Part shown: in pieces, positions 36,696-47,334 of the stretch | Position numbering within the stretch: the stretch's first letter is position 1 | How the letters are laid out: every line of letters starts with the position of its first letter | NCBI RefSeq assembly: GCF_007830355.1 | Contig: NZ_VLKO01000012.1 | Location: 1 to 64,000 of the forward strand | DNA length: 64,000 nt | Direction: 5' to 3' | Source: Flavobacterium tiangeerense | GTDB lineage: Bacteria; Bacteroidota; Bacteroidia; Flavobacteriales; Flavobacteriaceae | The notes under the pieces: model-generated | Seen by the model: the letters and a program-made list of their open reading frames with translations, nothing else | Database searches by the model: none | Told to the model about the DNA's origin: nothing | Made by a program: the position numbers and the translations under genes

Positions 36696-38852
36696 TTAAG
36701 CGTTTCCTTTTGCTTTTTTAATTACTGCTTCTGAAATATTAGAAGGTGTCTCTGCATAATGAGAGAATTCCATTGTAGAAGTTGCTCTACCAGAAGATAA
36801 TGTTCTTAATGTTGTAACATATCCAAACATCTCTGATAAAGGCACATCAGCCTTAATAGTTTTAGCACCATTTCTATCTCCCATGTCACTCACCTGACCT
36901 CTACGACGGTTAATATCACCAACGATATCTCCCATGTTTTCTTCTGGTGTAATAACCTCCATTTTCATGATTGGCTCTAAAATTACAGCACCAGCAGCTT
37001 TCGCTACCTCTCTATAACCCATTCTTGCTGCTAACTCAAAAGAAAGCGCATCAGAATCCACAGGGTGGAAAGATCCGTCTAATAAAGTAACCTTTAAACT
37101 ATCAACTTGATATCCTGCTAAAGGACCAGTTTTCATTGCCTCACGGAAACCTTTTTCAACTGAAGGTATATACTCTTTTGGAACGTTACCACCTTTCACA
37201 GCATTAACAAACTGTAATCCAACTGGAGCTTTACCATCAACTTCATCAGCAGGCTCAAGAATAAATACGATATCACCGAATTTACCACGACCTCCAGATT
37301 GTTTTTTGTAAGTCTCTCTGTGTTGTGCTTTTTTAGTAAACGCTTCTTTGTATTCAACTTGAGGCTCACCTTGGTTTACTTCAACTTTAAATTCACGTTT
37401 CATACGATCTACCAAGATATCTAAGTGAAGCTCACCCATACCAGAAATAATCGTTTGCCCAGAAGCTTCATCAGTTCTAACAGTAAACGTTGGATCCTCT
37501 TCAGCTAATTTAGCTAAAGCCATACCCATTTTATCTACGTCAGCCTTAGTTTTAGGCTCAATAGCAATACCAATTACTGGCGCAGGAAATTTCATTGACT
37601 CAAGAATAATTGGGTGTTTTTCATCACACAATGTATCTCCAGTTTTGATATCTTTAAAGCCAACTGCCGCTCCAATATCTCCTGCCTCGATATACTCGAT
37701 TGGGTTTTGTTTGTTTGCGTGCATTTGGTAGATACGAGAAATTCTTTCCTTATTACCTGAACGCGTGTTCAAAACGTAAGAACCTGCATCTAAACGTCCT
37801 GAATAAGCACGGAAGAAAGCTAAACGACCTACGAATGGGTCAGTAGCAATTTTAAATGCTAAAGCCGCAAATGGCTCTTTAACATCTGGCTTACGCAAGA
37901 TTTTAGTTTGATCTTCTTCTAAAAGTTCAGCATCATCAGGGTGAATACCTTCAATACCTTCTTTATCCATTGGAGATGGTAAGTATTTACATACTGCATC
38001 TAACATGAATTGAACTCCTTTATTCTTGAAAGATGAACCAGCAATCATAGGGATAATCGCCATATCCATTACAGCTGCTCTTAAAGCGATGTTGATTTCT
38101 TCTTCCGTGATAGAATCTGGATCTTCCATATACTTATCAAGTAAGTTTTCATCATAATCAGCAACTGCCTCAATAAGAATGTCTCTGTACTCTTTAACTT
38201 CGTCTACCATATCAGCAGGAATATCAACAACTTCATAAGTTGCTCCCATTCCAGCATCATCCCAAACAATAGCTTGGTTTCTTACTAAATCTACAACACC
38301 TTTGAAATCATTTTCTTCACCAATTGGCAAAGTAATCGCAACAGCATTAGATTTTAACATGTCTCTTACTTGTTGACATACCATCAAAAAGTTAGATCCT
38401 TGTCTATCCATTTTATTAACAAAACCAATACGAGGAACTCTATATTGATCTGCTAATCTCCAGTTCGTTTCTGATTGAGGTTCAACACCATCAACAGCAC
38501 TAAACAAGAATACTAAACCATCAAGTACACGTAAAGAACGATTTACTTCAACTGTAAAGTCAACGTGTCCTGGGGTATCAATGATATTAAAGTGATAAGG
38601 CAAGGTCTCAGGTAAAATTTTACCTTGAGTAGTTGGAAAATTCCATTCACAAGTTGTAGCTGCAGAAGTAATAGTAATACCTCTTTCTTGCTCTTGTGCC
38701 ATCCAGTCCATTGTTGCAGCACCATCGTGTACTTCACCAATTTTGTGTGATTTTCCTGTATAGAATAATATACGCTCAGTTGTTGTTGTTTTACCAGCAT
38801 CAATATGAGCAGCAATACCTATGTTTCTTGTATATTTAAGTTCTCTAGCCAT
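36696..38852 (-). CDS. fusA: Elongation factor G
   Basis: GTPase that drives translocation, 718 residues. G1 [18 protein letters not shown] (about 14-31), the switch region [11 protein letters not shown]3 DTPGHVDF, G4 NKMD. Domain [18 protein letters not shown] and domain V follow. 11 bases from rpsJ and 10 from rpsG. Confidence 0.98.
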   Translation of the reverse strand: MARELKYTRNIGIAAHIDAGKTTTTERILFYTGKSHKIGEVHDGAATMDWMAQEQERGITITSAATTCEWNFPTTQGKILPETLPYHFNIIDTPGHVDFTVEVNRSLRVLDGLVFLFSAVDGVEPQSETNWRLADQYRVPRIGFVNKMDRQGSNFLMVCQQVRDMLKSNAVAITLPIGEENDFKGVVDLVRNQAIVWDDAGMGATYEVVDIPADMVDEVKEYRDILIEAVADYDENLLDKYMEDPDSITEEEINIALRAAVMDMAIIPMIAGSSFKNKGVQFMLDAVCKYLPSPMDKEGIEGIHPDDAELLEEDQTKILRKPDVKEPFAALAFKIATDPFVGRLAFFRAYSGRLDAGSYVLNTRSGNKERISRIYQMHANKQNPIEYIEAGDIGAAVGFKDIKTGDTLCDEKHPIILESMKFPAPVIGIAIEPKTKADVDKMGMALAKLAEEDPTFTVRTDEASGQTIISGMGELHLDILVDRMKREFKVEVNQGEPQVEYKEAFTKKAQHRETYKKQSGGRGKFGDIVFILEPADEVDGKAPVGLQFVNAVKGGNVPKEYIPSVEKGFREAMKTGPLAGYQVDSLKVTLLDGSFHPVDSDALSFELAARMGYREVAKAAGAVILEPIMKMEVITPEENMGDIVGDINRRRGQVSDMGDRNGAKTIKADVPLSEMFGYVTTLRTLSSGRATSTMEFSHYAETPSNISEAVIKKAKGNA

Positions 38853-38862
38853 TTCTTACGGA

Positions 38863-39339
38863 TTAAAATCTAAAGTGAGAGAAAGCTTTGTTAGCTTCAG
38901 CCATTTTGTGAGTATCCATTCTTTTCTTAACAGCAGCTCCTTCTTCTTTAGCAGCAGCTAAACACTCTGATGCTAATCTTTGTGCCATTGACTTTTCGTT
39001 TCTTCTTCTTGAATAAAGAATTAACCATTTCATCGCCATAGAAATTTTTCTATCTGGACGAATTTGCATTGGAATTTGAAATGTAGCTCCACCTACTCTA
39101 CGACTACGTACTTCTACGTGAGGCATAACATTAGTTAACGCATCTTTCCAGATTTCTAATGATGGTTTTTCAGCATCTTGTTTTTTAGATTCAATAATAT
39201 CAATTGCATCATAAAATACTTTAAACGCTGTAGATTTTTTTCCATCCCACATTAAGTTGTTCACAAAACGTGTTACCAGTTGGTCATTAAACCTTGGATC
39301 TGGTAAAAGTGGTCTTTTCTTTGCCGCTCTTTTTCTCAT
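38863..39339 (-). CDS. rpsG: Ribosomal protein S7
   Basis: 158 residues: MRKRAAKKRPLLPDPRFNDQ and VMPHVEVRSRRVGGATFQIP. Organises the 30S head; in E. coli it is the feedback regulator of the str operon. Confidence 0.97.
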   Translation of the reverse strand: MRKRAAKKRPLLPDPRFNDQLVTRFVNNLMWDGKKSTAFKVFYDAIDIIESKKQDAEKPSLEIWKDALTNVMPHVEVRSRRVGGATFQIPMQIRPDRKISMAMKWLILYSRRRNEKSMAQRLASECLAAAKEEGAAVKKRMDTHKMAEANKAFSHFRF

Positions 39340-39427
39340 GTCTTTTTTTTAATTTTTTGTCATTAACACATAACTTAGATATAGAATTAAAAATTCTAAC
39401 TCAGTTACAAGCAATTAACTTTTTAAA

Positions 39428-39811
39428 TTACTTTTTTACTTCCTTTGGGCGTTTAGCTCCGTACTTAGATCTTCTTTGCGTTCTTCCTGCTACTCCTGAC
39501 GTATCAAGTGCACCACGAACGATGTGATATCTAACTCCTGGTAAATCTTTTACCCTTCCACCCCTAACTAATACTATCGAGTGCTCTTGTAAATTGTGTC
39601 CTTCACCAGGGATGTACGCATTCACTTCATTACCATTTGTCAAACGTACACGCGCTACTTTACGCATTGCAGAGTTTGGTTTTTTAGGTGTTGTAGTGTA
39701 AACACGCGTACAAACCCCTCTTCTTTGAGGACAAGAATCTAAAGCAACCGATTTACTCTTCTTAGTTATCTGAGTTCTTCCTGTTCTTACTAATTGTTGA
39801 ATTGTTGGCAT
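39428..39811 (-). CDS. rpsL: Ribosomal protein S12
   Basis: 127 residues, decoding centre. [18 protein letters not shown] keeps Lys at the classical streptomycin-resistance position (KPNS), and [17 protein letters not shown] the second site, so both look wild type. First gene of the str-type operon. Confidence 0.97.
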   Translation of the reverse strand: MPTIQQLVRTGRTQITKKSKSVALDSCPQRRGVCTRVYTTTPKKPNSAMRKVARVRLTNGNEVNAYIPGEGHNLQEHSIVLVRGGRVKDLPGVRYHIVRGALDTSGVAGRTQRRSKYGAKRPKEVKK

Positions 39812-39864
39812 AATTAATACTAAAAATTTCTTATTATATTAAATTCCCGCTTTTTACGGGGTTG

Positions 39865-39895
39865 CAAATGTAGAAAATATTTTTTACTCTACAAA
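39865..39895 (-). promoter_or_regulatory. Promoter of the rpsL-rpsJ operon
   Basis: Minus-strand TTTG (39892-39895), spacer of 19, TACATTTG (39865-39872). Just downstream is a short dyad CCCG...CGGG (39846-39860) at the expected 5' end of the mRNA. Confidence 0.75.
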
Positions 39896-39969
39896 CGTTA
39901 AACTATTAATTTTCAATTAGATTATTTAGAACTTTGAAAATCATTACAAAGATCTCATATTTGTATCAC

Positions 39970-39977
39970 TAAATTTG
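39970..39977 (+). promoter_or_regulatory. -7 box of the Omp85-like gene, abutting the start codon
   Basis: TAAATTTG, then CACA, then ATG. A start of transcription at the usual distance would coincide with the start codon. No -33 TTTG at standard spacing. Confidence 0.5.
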
Positions 39978-39981
39978 CACA

Positions 39982-41667
39982 ATGAGCAATAAAAAAAAAA
40001 CACTTCTTTTATTTTTATTTCTAATATTAGAAAGCACATGTTACGCTCAAGAGTTTCGATTACAAATCATTGGAAATTCAAAAGAAGAAACCAAAAAAAT
40101 AGACTCCTTAAATTACCAAACCAAACATAAAAATGTAAGTTCTATAAATGATGAAGTAGAAGGCTTTCTCAAAAAAGCTTCTTTTATAGGTTATATTGAA
40201 GTAAAAACATTTCAACTAAATAAAATTAACGACTCTACTTTTCAAAATAAAATTGATTTAGGACAACAAATAAAAAAAATTATCGTCACCATTCCGGATC
40301 TAGAAACAGTGACACTATTAAAACTACAAAAAAAAACAATTGAAATACATTATTCAGAAATCGAGACGTTTCTAGATCATACACTACACCTTCTAGAAGA
40401 TACCGGATATGCTTTTGCAAAAGTAAAACTCATCAGTATAAAAAGAAAGCAATCTCTTTTACTTGCAGAATTAGACATTCAAAAAAACTCCACCCGAAAC
40501 ATCAATGCAATAGTCATAAAACAGGAAGGAAAAAATAAATTTCCAAGAGGTCATCTCACTCAAATAAACCGAAAATATAAAAACAAACTATTTAATTTAA
40601 AAAGTCTTGAACAAATCCATTCTGATTTTAATAAACTCAACTTTGTCAATCAAATAAAATACCCTGAATTTTTAGTAACCAAAGATACGACCAAGGTATA
40701 TGTGTATCTAGAAAAGAAAAATTCGAATACCTTTGATGGGTTTATCGGCTTTAGCAATAATGAAAATCGTTTTACCTTAAATGGTTACTTGGACATTCAA
40801 CTTGAAAACATTTTAACTAAGGGAGAACAAATACAAATTTTTTGGAAAAGCGACGGCAATGATCAAAAAACTTTCAAAGCGAGTTTAGCTTTACCCTATC
40901 TTTTTAATTCTCCGATAGGAATCCAAACAGACTTACAAATTTTCAGGCAAGACAGTACATTTCAAAATACAAAAACAACTTTAGGGTTAAATTATAGATT
41001 GAAAAACAATTCTGAAATAAAGTTAGGATACCATTCCACACAGTCCAGCGTAATCCAAGACGGTAACTCAAACATAGCGGGATTTAACAACAATTTCCTA
41101 ACAATAGGTTATGAAAATAAAGATCTCTTCATCAGAAAAAATAGGTTTATACCACGTTTTGGTTTTATTGCTTTACTTGGAGCAGGCAAGAGAATAGCAG
41201 AGATAGAAACAGATCCAAAACCGACCAAACAAATTCAAATAGAGATAAAAAACATTCTCCTTTTTGAAATTAACTCCAAGAACTCCTTCTATATCAACAA
41301 TCAAAATCATTACCTGGCTAGTTCTCAATATTTAGAAAATGAGTTGCATCGCTTTGGAGGATTTAATAGTGTTCGAGGTTTTCGAGAAAATAGTCTTGCT
41401 GCATTTTGGACATCTGCATTTTTAACAGAATATCGTTATGCATTGAATAGTAAATTTTATGTCCATACCATCGCGGATCTCGCTTACTTCAAAAGAACCA
41501 CCCCTAAAGCATTAAGAAACAACCAACTAATAGGCATCGGACTAGGTTTTGGTGCACAAACAAAAAACGGATTATTACGCATTGCACTGGCAAGTGGCGC
41601 TTTAAATTCTCAGAGAATTAAAACTGAAAACGGAATCCTACATTTAAATTACAACATCAAATTCTAA
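39982..41667 (+). CDS. Omp85/BamA-family outer-membrane protein
   Basis: 561 residues. The signal peptide (KKKTLLLFLFLILESTCYAQ) needs this start. Residues about 25-230 look like periplasmic POTRA-type repeats (short beta-alpha units such as HYSEIETFLDHTLHLLEDTG). From about 240 the sequence is a transmembrane barrel with alternating hydrophobic strands. The Omp85/TpsB signature appears as GGFNSVRGFREN (about 456-467), and the protein ends in Phe (NYNIKF), as outer-membrane barrels do. It is too short for the main BamA of Bacteroidetes, so probably a paralogue of the surface-antigen or FhaC/ShlB type. Substrate unknown. It precedes susC by 83 bases. Confidence 0.75.
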   Translation: MSNKKKTLLLFLFLILESTCYAQEFRLQIIGNSKEETKKIDSLNYQTKHKNVSSINDEVEGFLKKASFIGYIEVKTFQLNKINDSTFQNKIDLGQQIKKIIVTIPDLETVTLLKLQKKTIEIHYSEIETFLDHTLHLLEDTGYAFAKVKLISIKRKQSLLLAELDIQKNSTRNINAIVIKQEGKNKFPRGHLTQINRKYKNKLFNLKSLEQIHSDFNKLNFVNQIKYPEFLVTKDTTKVYVYLEKKNSNTFDGFIGFSNNENRFTLNGYLDIQLENILTKGEQIQIFWKSDGNDQKTFKASLALPYLFNSPIGIQTDLQIFRQDSTFQNTKTTLGLNYRLKNNSEIKLGYHSTQSSVIQDGNSNIAGFNNNFLTIGYENKDLFIRKNRFIPRFGFIALLGAGKRIAEIETDPKPTKQIQIEIKNILLFEINSKNSFYINNQNHYLASSQYLENELHRFGGFNSVRGFRENSLAAFWTSAFLTEYRYALNSKFYVHTIADLAYFKRTTPKALRNNQLIGIGLGFGAQTKNGLLRIALASGALNSQRIKTENGILHLNYNIKF

Positions 41668-41750
41668 ATTTAACATTTTAAAACGATTTTACATTAGGAA
41701 TGTTAAGAAAATATTAAGATGTTTGTCAAACTAATTCAAAATATTAAAAA

Positions 41751-44700
41751 ATGAAACTAAAGTTTAATGGATTACTAGTACTCCTTGTAGTATTAGTGGC
41801 GCAAATTACATTTGCCCAAGAAAGATCTGTTTCGGGAACTGTTTCTGATAATGCAGGAATGCCTTTACCAGGTGTGAGTGTATTAGTGAAAGGAACTAAA
41901 ACTGGAACGCAAACTGATTATGATGGTAAGTATTCAATCAAGGCGACACCAAGCCAAATCTTGGTATTTAGCTACATTGGAATGAAAACTCAAGAATTAT
42001 CAGCAGGTTCAACAAGTTTAAATGTAAATCTTAAAGATGACTCAGTTGAACTAGAAGGAGTAGTAGTTACGGCTCTTGGTATTACAAGAAAAAAAGAATC
42101 TTTGAGTTATGCAACTCAAGAATTAAAAGGAGCTACAATTAATGAAGGTGGTTCAAATAATGCTGTATCTGCATTATCAGGTAACGTAGCTGGTCTACAA
42201 ATTACTGCACCTTCAACAATGGGTGGGTCAACAAGAATTGTTATGAGAGGTATTGGATCTGTAACAGGAGAAAATAAACCTTTAATTGTAATTGATGGAA
42301 TCCCTTTAGATAATGGAAACTACAATACAGCAAATACAGAAAGAGGAGCTGGAGGTAGAGATTACGGAGATGCATCAGCAGACATCAACCCTGATGATAT
42401 AGAGTCTGTTACTGTCTTAAAAGGTGGACCTGCAGCAGCGCTTTACGGGAATAGAGCTGGAAACGGTGCTATTTTATACACTACAAAATCTGGCAAAAAA
42501 GGTGGAAGAGCTGAAGTTTCTTTCAACTCTGGAATAACTTTTGAGGAAGCTTACATAAGCCCAAAATTACAGAAACAATATGGTGGTGGTAGTTCATCTA
42601 CATTTGTGAAGCAAGTAATAAACGGAAAAACTTACAATTTAGCAGATTATAAAACTGACGAAAGTTGGGGACCAAAATATGATGCCAATTTACTTCACTT
42701 GCCGTGGAATGCATTTGATCCAGAATTTGCTGAAGATTATTTAGTAGAAAAACCATGGCTTTCACCAAATAATGATGTAGATTCTTTCTTTAGAACAGGA
42801 ATAACAAGAAACAACGCTATATCGTTTACAAAATCAACACAAGATACTGGTGTTAGATTTTCTTACGCAAATCAAAAAACGGAAGGTATCGTTCCAAACT
42901 CTTCATTAACAAGAAATACTTTTTCTGTTAATGCAAATACTCAACTAAGTGATAAATTAAAAGTTGAAGGTATGATGACTTACGTACAAACTAGAGGTTT
43001 TAACAGACCAGAAGTTGGATACGGAGACAATGGTCTTGCTCAAAAATTCTACCAATGGTCACAAAGACAATTGGATTATAATGATTTGAAAGACTATAAA
43101 TTACCTAACGGCCAACAAAGATCTTGGAATAGAATTGCTTGGAATAATGCAACACCAAATTATTCAGACAATCCATACTGGATCATAAACGAAAATACTT
43201 CGGGAGATAAAAGAAATAGATTTTACGGGAACGGAAAAATAACTTACAACATCACTAAAGATTTATATGCAGTAGGTAACGTTTACGGAGATACTTACTC
43301 TTTAAATATCAACGAAAGAGTGGCTATTGGATCTCAAGCTACACCAAGCTACACTACATCTACTAGAACCCTTACTGATTTTAACTACGAAGGTCGTTTG
43401 CATTATGACAAAACTTTTGGTAAATTTAGCATCAACACATTTGCTGGAGCAAACAGAAGAAGTTATAATTTCTCTAGATTAACAGGTGCTACTGTAGGTG
43501 GACTATCATTACCAAATCAGTACAACTTATCAAATAGTAAAAGTCCTGCTTTAGCTACTAATTACGATGAAAAAACATTAACAAATAGTGCTTACGGATC
43601 TGTTGTGCTAGGATATAACAATATGTTATTTATTGAAGCTACAGACAGACAAGATTGGTTTAGTACTGTTTTCGAGCCAGTAAACTACGCTTCTGTTAAT
43701 GGAAGTTTTATCTTCTCTGAATTACTTACAGATTACAAGTGGTTAAACTACGGTAAAATTCGCGGTGGATGGGCACAAGCAGGAAATGCTACAACTCCAT
43801 ACAGACTAGACAATTATGCAGATGTTTTAACTCCATTCCAAGGACAGCCAAGATACAGTCAACCAGGAACAGCTAACAATCCACTTTTAGTACCTGAATT
43901 AAAAACTACAAAAGAAATTGGTCTTGAATTGAGTTTATTCGATAGAAGAGTTGGAATTGACTTAACCTATTATGATGTTGCTACAACTGATCTTATTACC
44001 CCAGTACAAATTGACCCATCAACTGGTTTCAACTTTAAGTTATTCAATGCTGGAAAATTACAAAACAAAGGTATTGAGGCAACTGTAAATTTAAATCCTA
44101 TAAGAACTACTGATTTCAAATGGGATATTACTTGGAATTTTGCAAAAAACAACAATAAATTAGTTGAATTATTACCTGGTGTAAATGAATTAATTATTGG
44201 AACTGCTCCATTTCAAGCTACTTTATTAGCGGTTACAGGACAACAATATGGTCAAATTTACGGAACAGACTTTACTTATGACGCTAATGGAAAAAAAGTT
44301 GTAGATGCTGATGGGTACTACATACCAACAGCAAGAAAATCATTAGGGGATATAACACCTGATTACAACATGGGTATTAGAAACTCTTTCAAATATAAAG
44401 ACATAAGTTTAGGTTTCTTAATTGATATACAAAAGGGAGGAAGCTATTTTTCTACAACACACATGTGGGGTACATATTCTGGAGTATTAGAAGCTACTGC
44501 AGCTAATGGAATAAGAGAAAATGGTATTGTTGTAGATGCTGTATACGAAGACGGTACACCTAATACATCTGTTTTACCTGGACAAGCTTGGGCACAACAA
44601 CATTATGGATTAGATGCATTGAACGTATTTGATGCTAGCTACGTTAAATTAAGAGAAGTGACTTTAGGTTATAGTCTTCCTAAAAAACACAGAGGAGTAT

Positions 44701-44873
44701 TCTCTGATATTAGACTATCTCTTTTTGCAAGAAACTTATTCACTTGGGGACTTGATTGGGATGGAATGGATCCTGAGATGGCATCATACGGTAGTGGAAA
44801 CACACAAGGTCTTGAAGGAGGTTCATTACCATCGACTAGAACATACGGTATGAACCTAGAATTTAAATTCTAA
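41751..44873 (+). CDS. SusC/RagA-family TonB-dependent outer-membrane receptor
   Basis: 1040 residues. Signal peptide 1-23 ending TFAQ. A carboxypeptidase-regulatory-like domain at about 25-105 (SGTVSDNAGMPLPGVSVLVK). Then the plug at about 112-245, with the SusC pattern GGSTRIVMRGIGSVTG, PLIVIDGIPLDN and VTVLKGGPAAALYGNRAGNG. The 22-strand barrel follows, ending in NLEFKF. It imports a substrate, commonly a glycan or peptide, with its SusD lid lipoprotein. No glycoside hydrolase, peptidase or regulator lies nearby, so the substrate cannot be inferred. Paired with susD 13 bases on. Confidence 0.95.
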   Translation: MKLKFNGLLVLLVVLVAQITFAQERSVSGTVSDNAGMPLPGVSVLVKGTKTGTQTDYDGKYSIKATPSQILVFSYIGMKTQELSAGSTSLNVNLKDDSVELEGVVVTALGITRKKESLSYATQELKGATINEGGSNNAVSALSGNVAGLQITAPSTMGGSTRIVMRGIGSVTGENKPLIVIDGIPLDNGNYNTANTERGAGGRDYGDASADINPDDIESVTVLKGGPAAALYGNRAGNGAILYTTKSGKKGGRAEVSFNSGITFEEAYISPKLQKQYGGGSSSTFVKQVINGKTYNLADYKTDESWGPKYDANLLHLPWNAFDPEFAEDYLVEKPWLSPNNDVDSFFRTGITRNNAISFTKSTQDTGVRFSYANQKTEGIVPNSSLTRNTFSVNANTQLSDKLKVEGMMTYVQTRGFNRPEVGYGDNGLAQKFYQWSQRQLDYNDLKDYKLPNGQQRSWNRIAWNNATPNYSDNPYWIINENTSGDKRNRFYGNGKITYNITKDLYAVGNVYGDTYSLNINERVAIGSQATPSYTTSTRTLTDFNYEGRLHYDKTFGKFSINTFAGANRRSYNFSRLTGATVGGLSLPNQYNLSNSKSPALATNYDEKTLTNSAYGSVVLGYNNMLFIEATDRQDWFSTVFEPVNYASVNGSFIFSELLTDYKWLNYGKIRGGWAQAGNATTPYRLDNYADVLTPFQGQPRYSQPGTANNPLLVPELKTTKEIGLELSLFDRRVGIDLTYYDVATTDLITPVQIDPSTGFNFKLFNAGKLQNKGIEATVNLNPIRTTDFKWDITWNFAKNNNKLVELLPGVNELIIGTAPFQATLLAVTGQQYGQIYGTDFTYDANGKKVVDADGYYIPTARKSLGDITPDYNMGIRNSFKYKDISLGFLIDIQKGGSYFSTTHMWGTYSGVLEATAANGIRENGIVVDAVYEDGTPNTSVLPGQAWAQQHYGLDALNVFDASYVKLREVTLGYSLPKKHRGVFSDIRLSLFARNLFTWGLDWDGMDPEMASYGSGNTQGLEGGSLPSTRTYGMNLEFKF

Positions 44874-44886
44874 AACAAAAAATAAA

Positions 44887-46467
44887 ATGAAAAAAATATT
44901 TATATCATTATTATCCGTCGCTACAGTACTTACTACGACAGTAAGCTGTACTGATAATTTGGAAGAAACAAACGTTAGTCCAAACAATCCAGACATTGCT
45001 AATGTACCCGCATACGGTGTATTTAATAGTGCTGTATCCGCTTTAATGACAAATTCTCGTGGTAGTTTTTCATCAGGAAGAATGGCATTACCTTGGATTC
45101 AATACTCTGCTCAAAGAAACTATACTGAAGAGGATAGATTTCAATTTAGAGAAGGAACAAATCAAAGTTTGTATACGGATTATTACACTGCTGCAGTAGA
45201 TTTAAAAACGGTTATTGACCTCAACACCAATCCCGAAACGAAAGTCATCAATTCAGCGTATGGTAACAACAATAACCAAATTGCAGCTGCGAGAGTAATG
45301 CTAGCATATACTTTCTTACAGTTAGTAGATGCATACGGAGATGTACCATACTATTCTTATGGAAATAATGACCCTGATTTTCAAGCATTACAATTAAATG
45401 GTGGAAATATCAAACCAAAATTTGCAACTCAAGTAAAAATTTATGCTGACTTAATGAAAGAACTGAAAGAGGCTTCAGCAATGATTGTTACTTCTGAGCC
45501 AGTTTTTACACAAGGTGACAACCTGTTTAAAAGTCCAGTTAAATTGAGAAAATTTGCAAATTCATTACGTTTACGTATTGCAACTAGAGTTAAAGGTGTT
45601 GTTCCTGGAGCAGAAGCAAATGCTACAGAGGCTATAGCTGCTGGAGTTATGACTTCGAATGCTGACAACGTAGGCTTGACATTTCAAAAAGATGATATTA
45701 ATCCAAGTGCTTTTTACAGAGATTTTTATTTATCTAACAGAACTGATTTTGCTATATCTAACACTTTAGTTGATCTATTGAAAGGAAACCTAGGCACTTT
45801 TGGAGTTGACCCAAGATTACAAAAATATGCCGCTCCAATAACAGCATCTAAGACAGCTGTAAAAACTTTTAGTTATACAGAAACAGATGACTTGACTCAG
45901 TATGTTGGTATGCCTTATGGTATTACAAGTTCACTAACAGCATCACAGCAAGGAGGCACTTCTTTTTGGAGTTCAAACGTTCTAAAACAGGACTATACTG
46001 AAATTTTAATGGAATATGCAGAAGTTGAATTCTTATTAGCTGAACAAAATGGTTGGAATAACACTAACTACCAAAACGGTGTAAGAGCATCTATGGAACG
46101 TTGGGGTGTTTCTCCAGTGAAAATCACAGCTTATTTAGCAACTTTAGCTCCAGCTAATCAAGCTAATGTATTAACACAAAAATACATTGCACTCTTTATG
46201 CAACCATACGAAGCATATGCAGAGTACAGAAGAACTGGATTCCCAACTACTTTATTGCAGCCAGGACAAACTTACCCATTAAACAAACCAAATCCTGATG
46301 ATAATTCAACAACTTATAAATTTGAAGCATTAAGAGGATTAAGCGCAATGCCTTCTCGTTTTACATATCCTGCTAATTTAAGTCAACTTAACGGTGCTAA
46401 TGTATCTGAAGCTGCTCAAAGAATTGGTGGAGATTTACTTACTACTAAATTAATTTGGGATAAATAA
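44887..46467 (+). CDS. SusD/RagB-like surface lipoprotein
   Basis: 526 residues. Lipoprotein signal with Cys21 in TTTVSCTDN. The body fits the SusD-like_2 subgroup: NVSPNNPDIANVPAYGVF near the N-terminus, LAYTFLQLVDAYGDVPYYSY (about 140-160), LRKFANSLRLRIATRV, and EFLLAEQNGW near the C-terminal part. Forms the extracellular lid over the SusC channel and binds ligand. Followed by a strong terminator, so susC-susD are one transcript. Confidence 0.93.
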   Translation: MKKIFISLLSVATVLTTTVSCTDNLEETNVSPNNPDIANVPAYGVFNSAVSALMTNSRGSFSSGRMALPWIQYSAQRNYTEEDRFQFREGTNQSLYTDYYTAAVDLKTVIDLNTNPETKVINSAYGNNNNQIAAARVMLAYTFLQLVDAYGDVPYYSYGNNDPDFQALQLNGGNIKPKFATQVKIYADLMKELKEASAMIVTSEPVFTQGDNLFKSPVKLRKFANSLRLRIATRVKGVVPGAEANATEAIAAGVMTSNADNVGLTFQKDDINPSAFYRDFYLSNRTDFAISNTLVDLLKGNLGTFGVDPRLQKYAAPITASKTAVKTFSYTETDDLTQYVGMPYGITSSLTASQQGGTSFWSSNVLKQDYTEILMEYAEVEFLLAEQNGWNNTNYQNGVRASMERWGVSPVKITAYLATLAPANQANVLTQKYIALFMQPYEAYAEYRRTGFPTTLLQPGQTYPLNKPNPDDNSTTYKFEALRGLSAMPSRFTYPANLSQLNGANVSEAAQRIGGDLLTTKLIWDK

Positions 46468-46491
46468 TCTTTAAACCTAATAAATTTTACT

Positions 46492-46528
46492 AAAACCATC
46501 CCATTTTTTGGGGTGGTTTTTTTTTATA
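46492..46528 (+). terminator. Terminator of susC-susD
   Basis: Stem AAAACCATCCC (46492-46502) and GGGGTGGTTTT (46510-46520), with G-T pairing, loop ATTTTTT, then a T-run. It directly abuts the rlmB promoter. Confidence 0.82.
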
Positions 46529-46534
46529 TATTTG
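46527..46534 (+). promoter_or_regulatory. -7 box of the rlmB-like gene, abutting the start codon
   Basis: TATATTTG, then CACC, then ATG: the same geometry as at the Omp85-like gene. A TTTG at 46507-46510 is 16 bases upstream, inside the terminator loop. Confidence 0.55.
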
Positions 46535-46538
46535 CACC

Positions 46539-47273
46539 ATGGAAAAAGAACATCAAATATTTGGGATTAGAGCGATTATCGAAGCTATACAATCTGGCGC
46601 AACAGTAGACAAAGTATATATTCAAAAGGAGGCAAGTAGTGAACTGATGAAAGACTTGATGAAAGTGATGAAACGCGGAAACATCAATTTCTCCTACGTA
46701 CCCGTTGAAAAGCTAAATAGATTAACTCCAAATAATCACCAAGGAGCTGTAGCTACTATCTCTCCTATTTCATTTTTTGATTTGGAAAGTTTAATAGATA
46801 CAGTGCTTGAAAACGGTAAAAAGCCATTGTTTTTGATTCTGGATCAAATTTCAGATGCTAGAAATTTTGGTGCCATAATTAGAACTGCTGAATGTACAGG
46901 GGTAAATGGAATCATTGTTCAAAAGGCTGGATCGGCACCTGTGAATGGAGATACTGTAAAAACATCTGCGGGAGCAGTTTTTAATATTCCAATTTGTAAA
47001 GTGGAACACATCAAGGATGCTATATTTTTATTGCAAGCCAATGGAATTAAAACAGTTGCTGCCACTGAAAAGACGGAGCAAAACATATATGACATCTCTT
47101 TGAACGAACCTGTTGCAATTATTATGGGATCAGAAGACAGAGGTGTAAATCCATCTGTATTGAAAATTGTAGATGAAAAAGCAAAGCTACCAATGTTTGG
47201 AACAATTGGTTCCTTAAATGTTTCCGTAGCGTGTGGTGCCTTTTTATATGAAGCTGTTAGACAACGATCTTAA
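46539..47273 (+). CDS. rlmB: 23S rRNA (guanosine-2'-O)-methyltransferase, RlmB/TrmH family
   Basis: 244 residues. N-terminal substrate-binding domain (HQIFGIRAIIEAIQSGATVD, about 5-24) and the SPOUT methyltransferase knot: LDQISDARNFGAIIRTAECT (motif 1, about 103-122), IIMGSEDRGVNPSVL (motif 2) and IGSLNVSVACGAFLYE (motif 3). RlmB methylates G2251 in E. coli 23S rRNA; TrmH-family paralogues with other targets cannot be excluded. Confidence 0.88.
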   Translation: MEKEHQIFGIRAIIEAIQSGATVDKVYIQKEASSELMKDLMKVMKRGNINFSYVPVEKLNRLTPNNHQGAVATISPISFFDLESLIDTVLENGKKPLFLILDQISDARNFGAIIRTAECTGVNGIIVQKAGSAPVNGDTVKTSAGAVFNIPICKVEHIKDAIFLLQANGIKTVAATEKTEQNIYDISLNEPVAIIMGSEDRGVNPSVLKIVDEKAKLPMFGTIGSLNVSVACGAFLYEAVRQRS

Positions 47274-47298
47274 CGCAATAAATATTTTTAAAATTTAA

Positions 47299-47334
47299 AT
47301 GAGTTGAAACTATAGTTTTAACTCATTTTTTTTT
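47299..47334 (+). terminator. Terminator of rlmB overlapping the rhomboid gene 3' end
   Basis: Near-perfect 14-bp dyad ATGAGTTGAAACTAT and ATAGTTTTAACTCAT (47299-47326), then a run of T. Its right half lies inside the last codons of the convergent rhomboid gene (ends at 47310), so the hairpin doubles as coding sequence there. Confidence 0.75.

Noticed and set aside
38543-38815. 90-codon ORF on the same strand as fusA in another frame
   Set aside because: Fully inside the highly conserved G domain of EF-G; a frame shadow.
41670-41712. Possible terminator between the Omp85-like gene and susC (TTAACATT...AATGTTAA)
   Set aside because: Only 8 bp with a loop of over 20 bases and no T-run; too weak to call.
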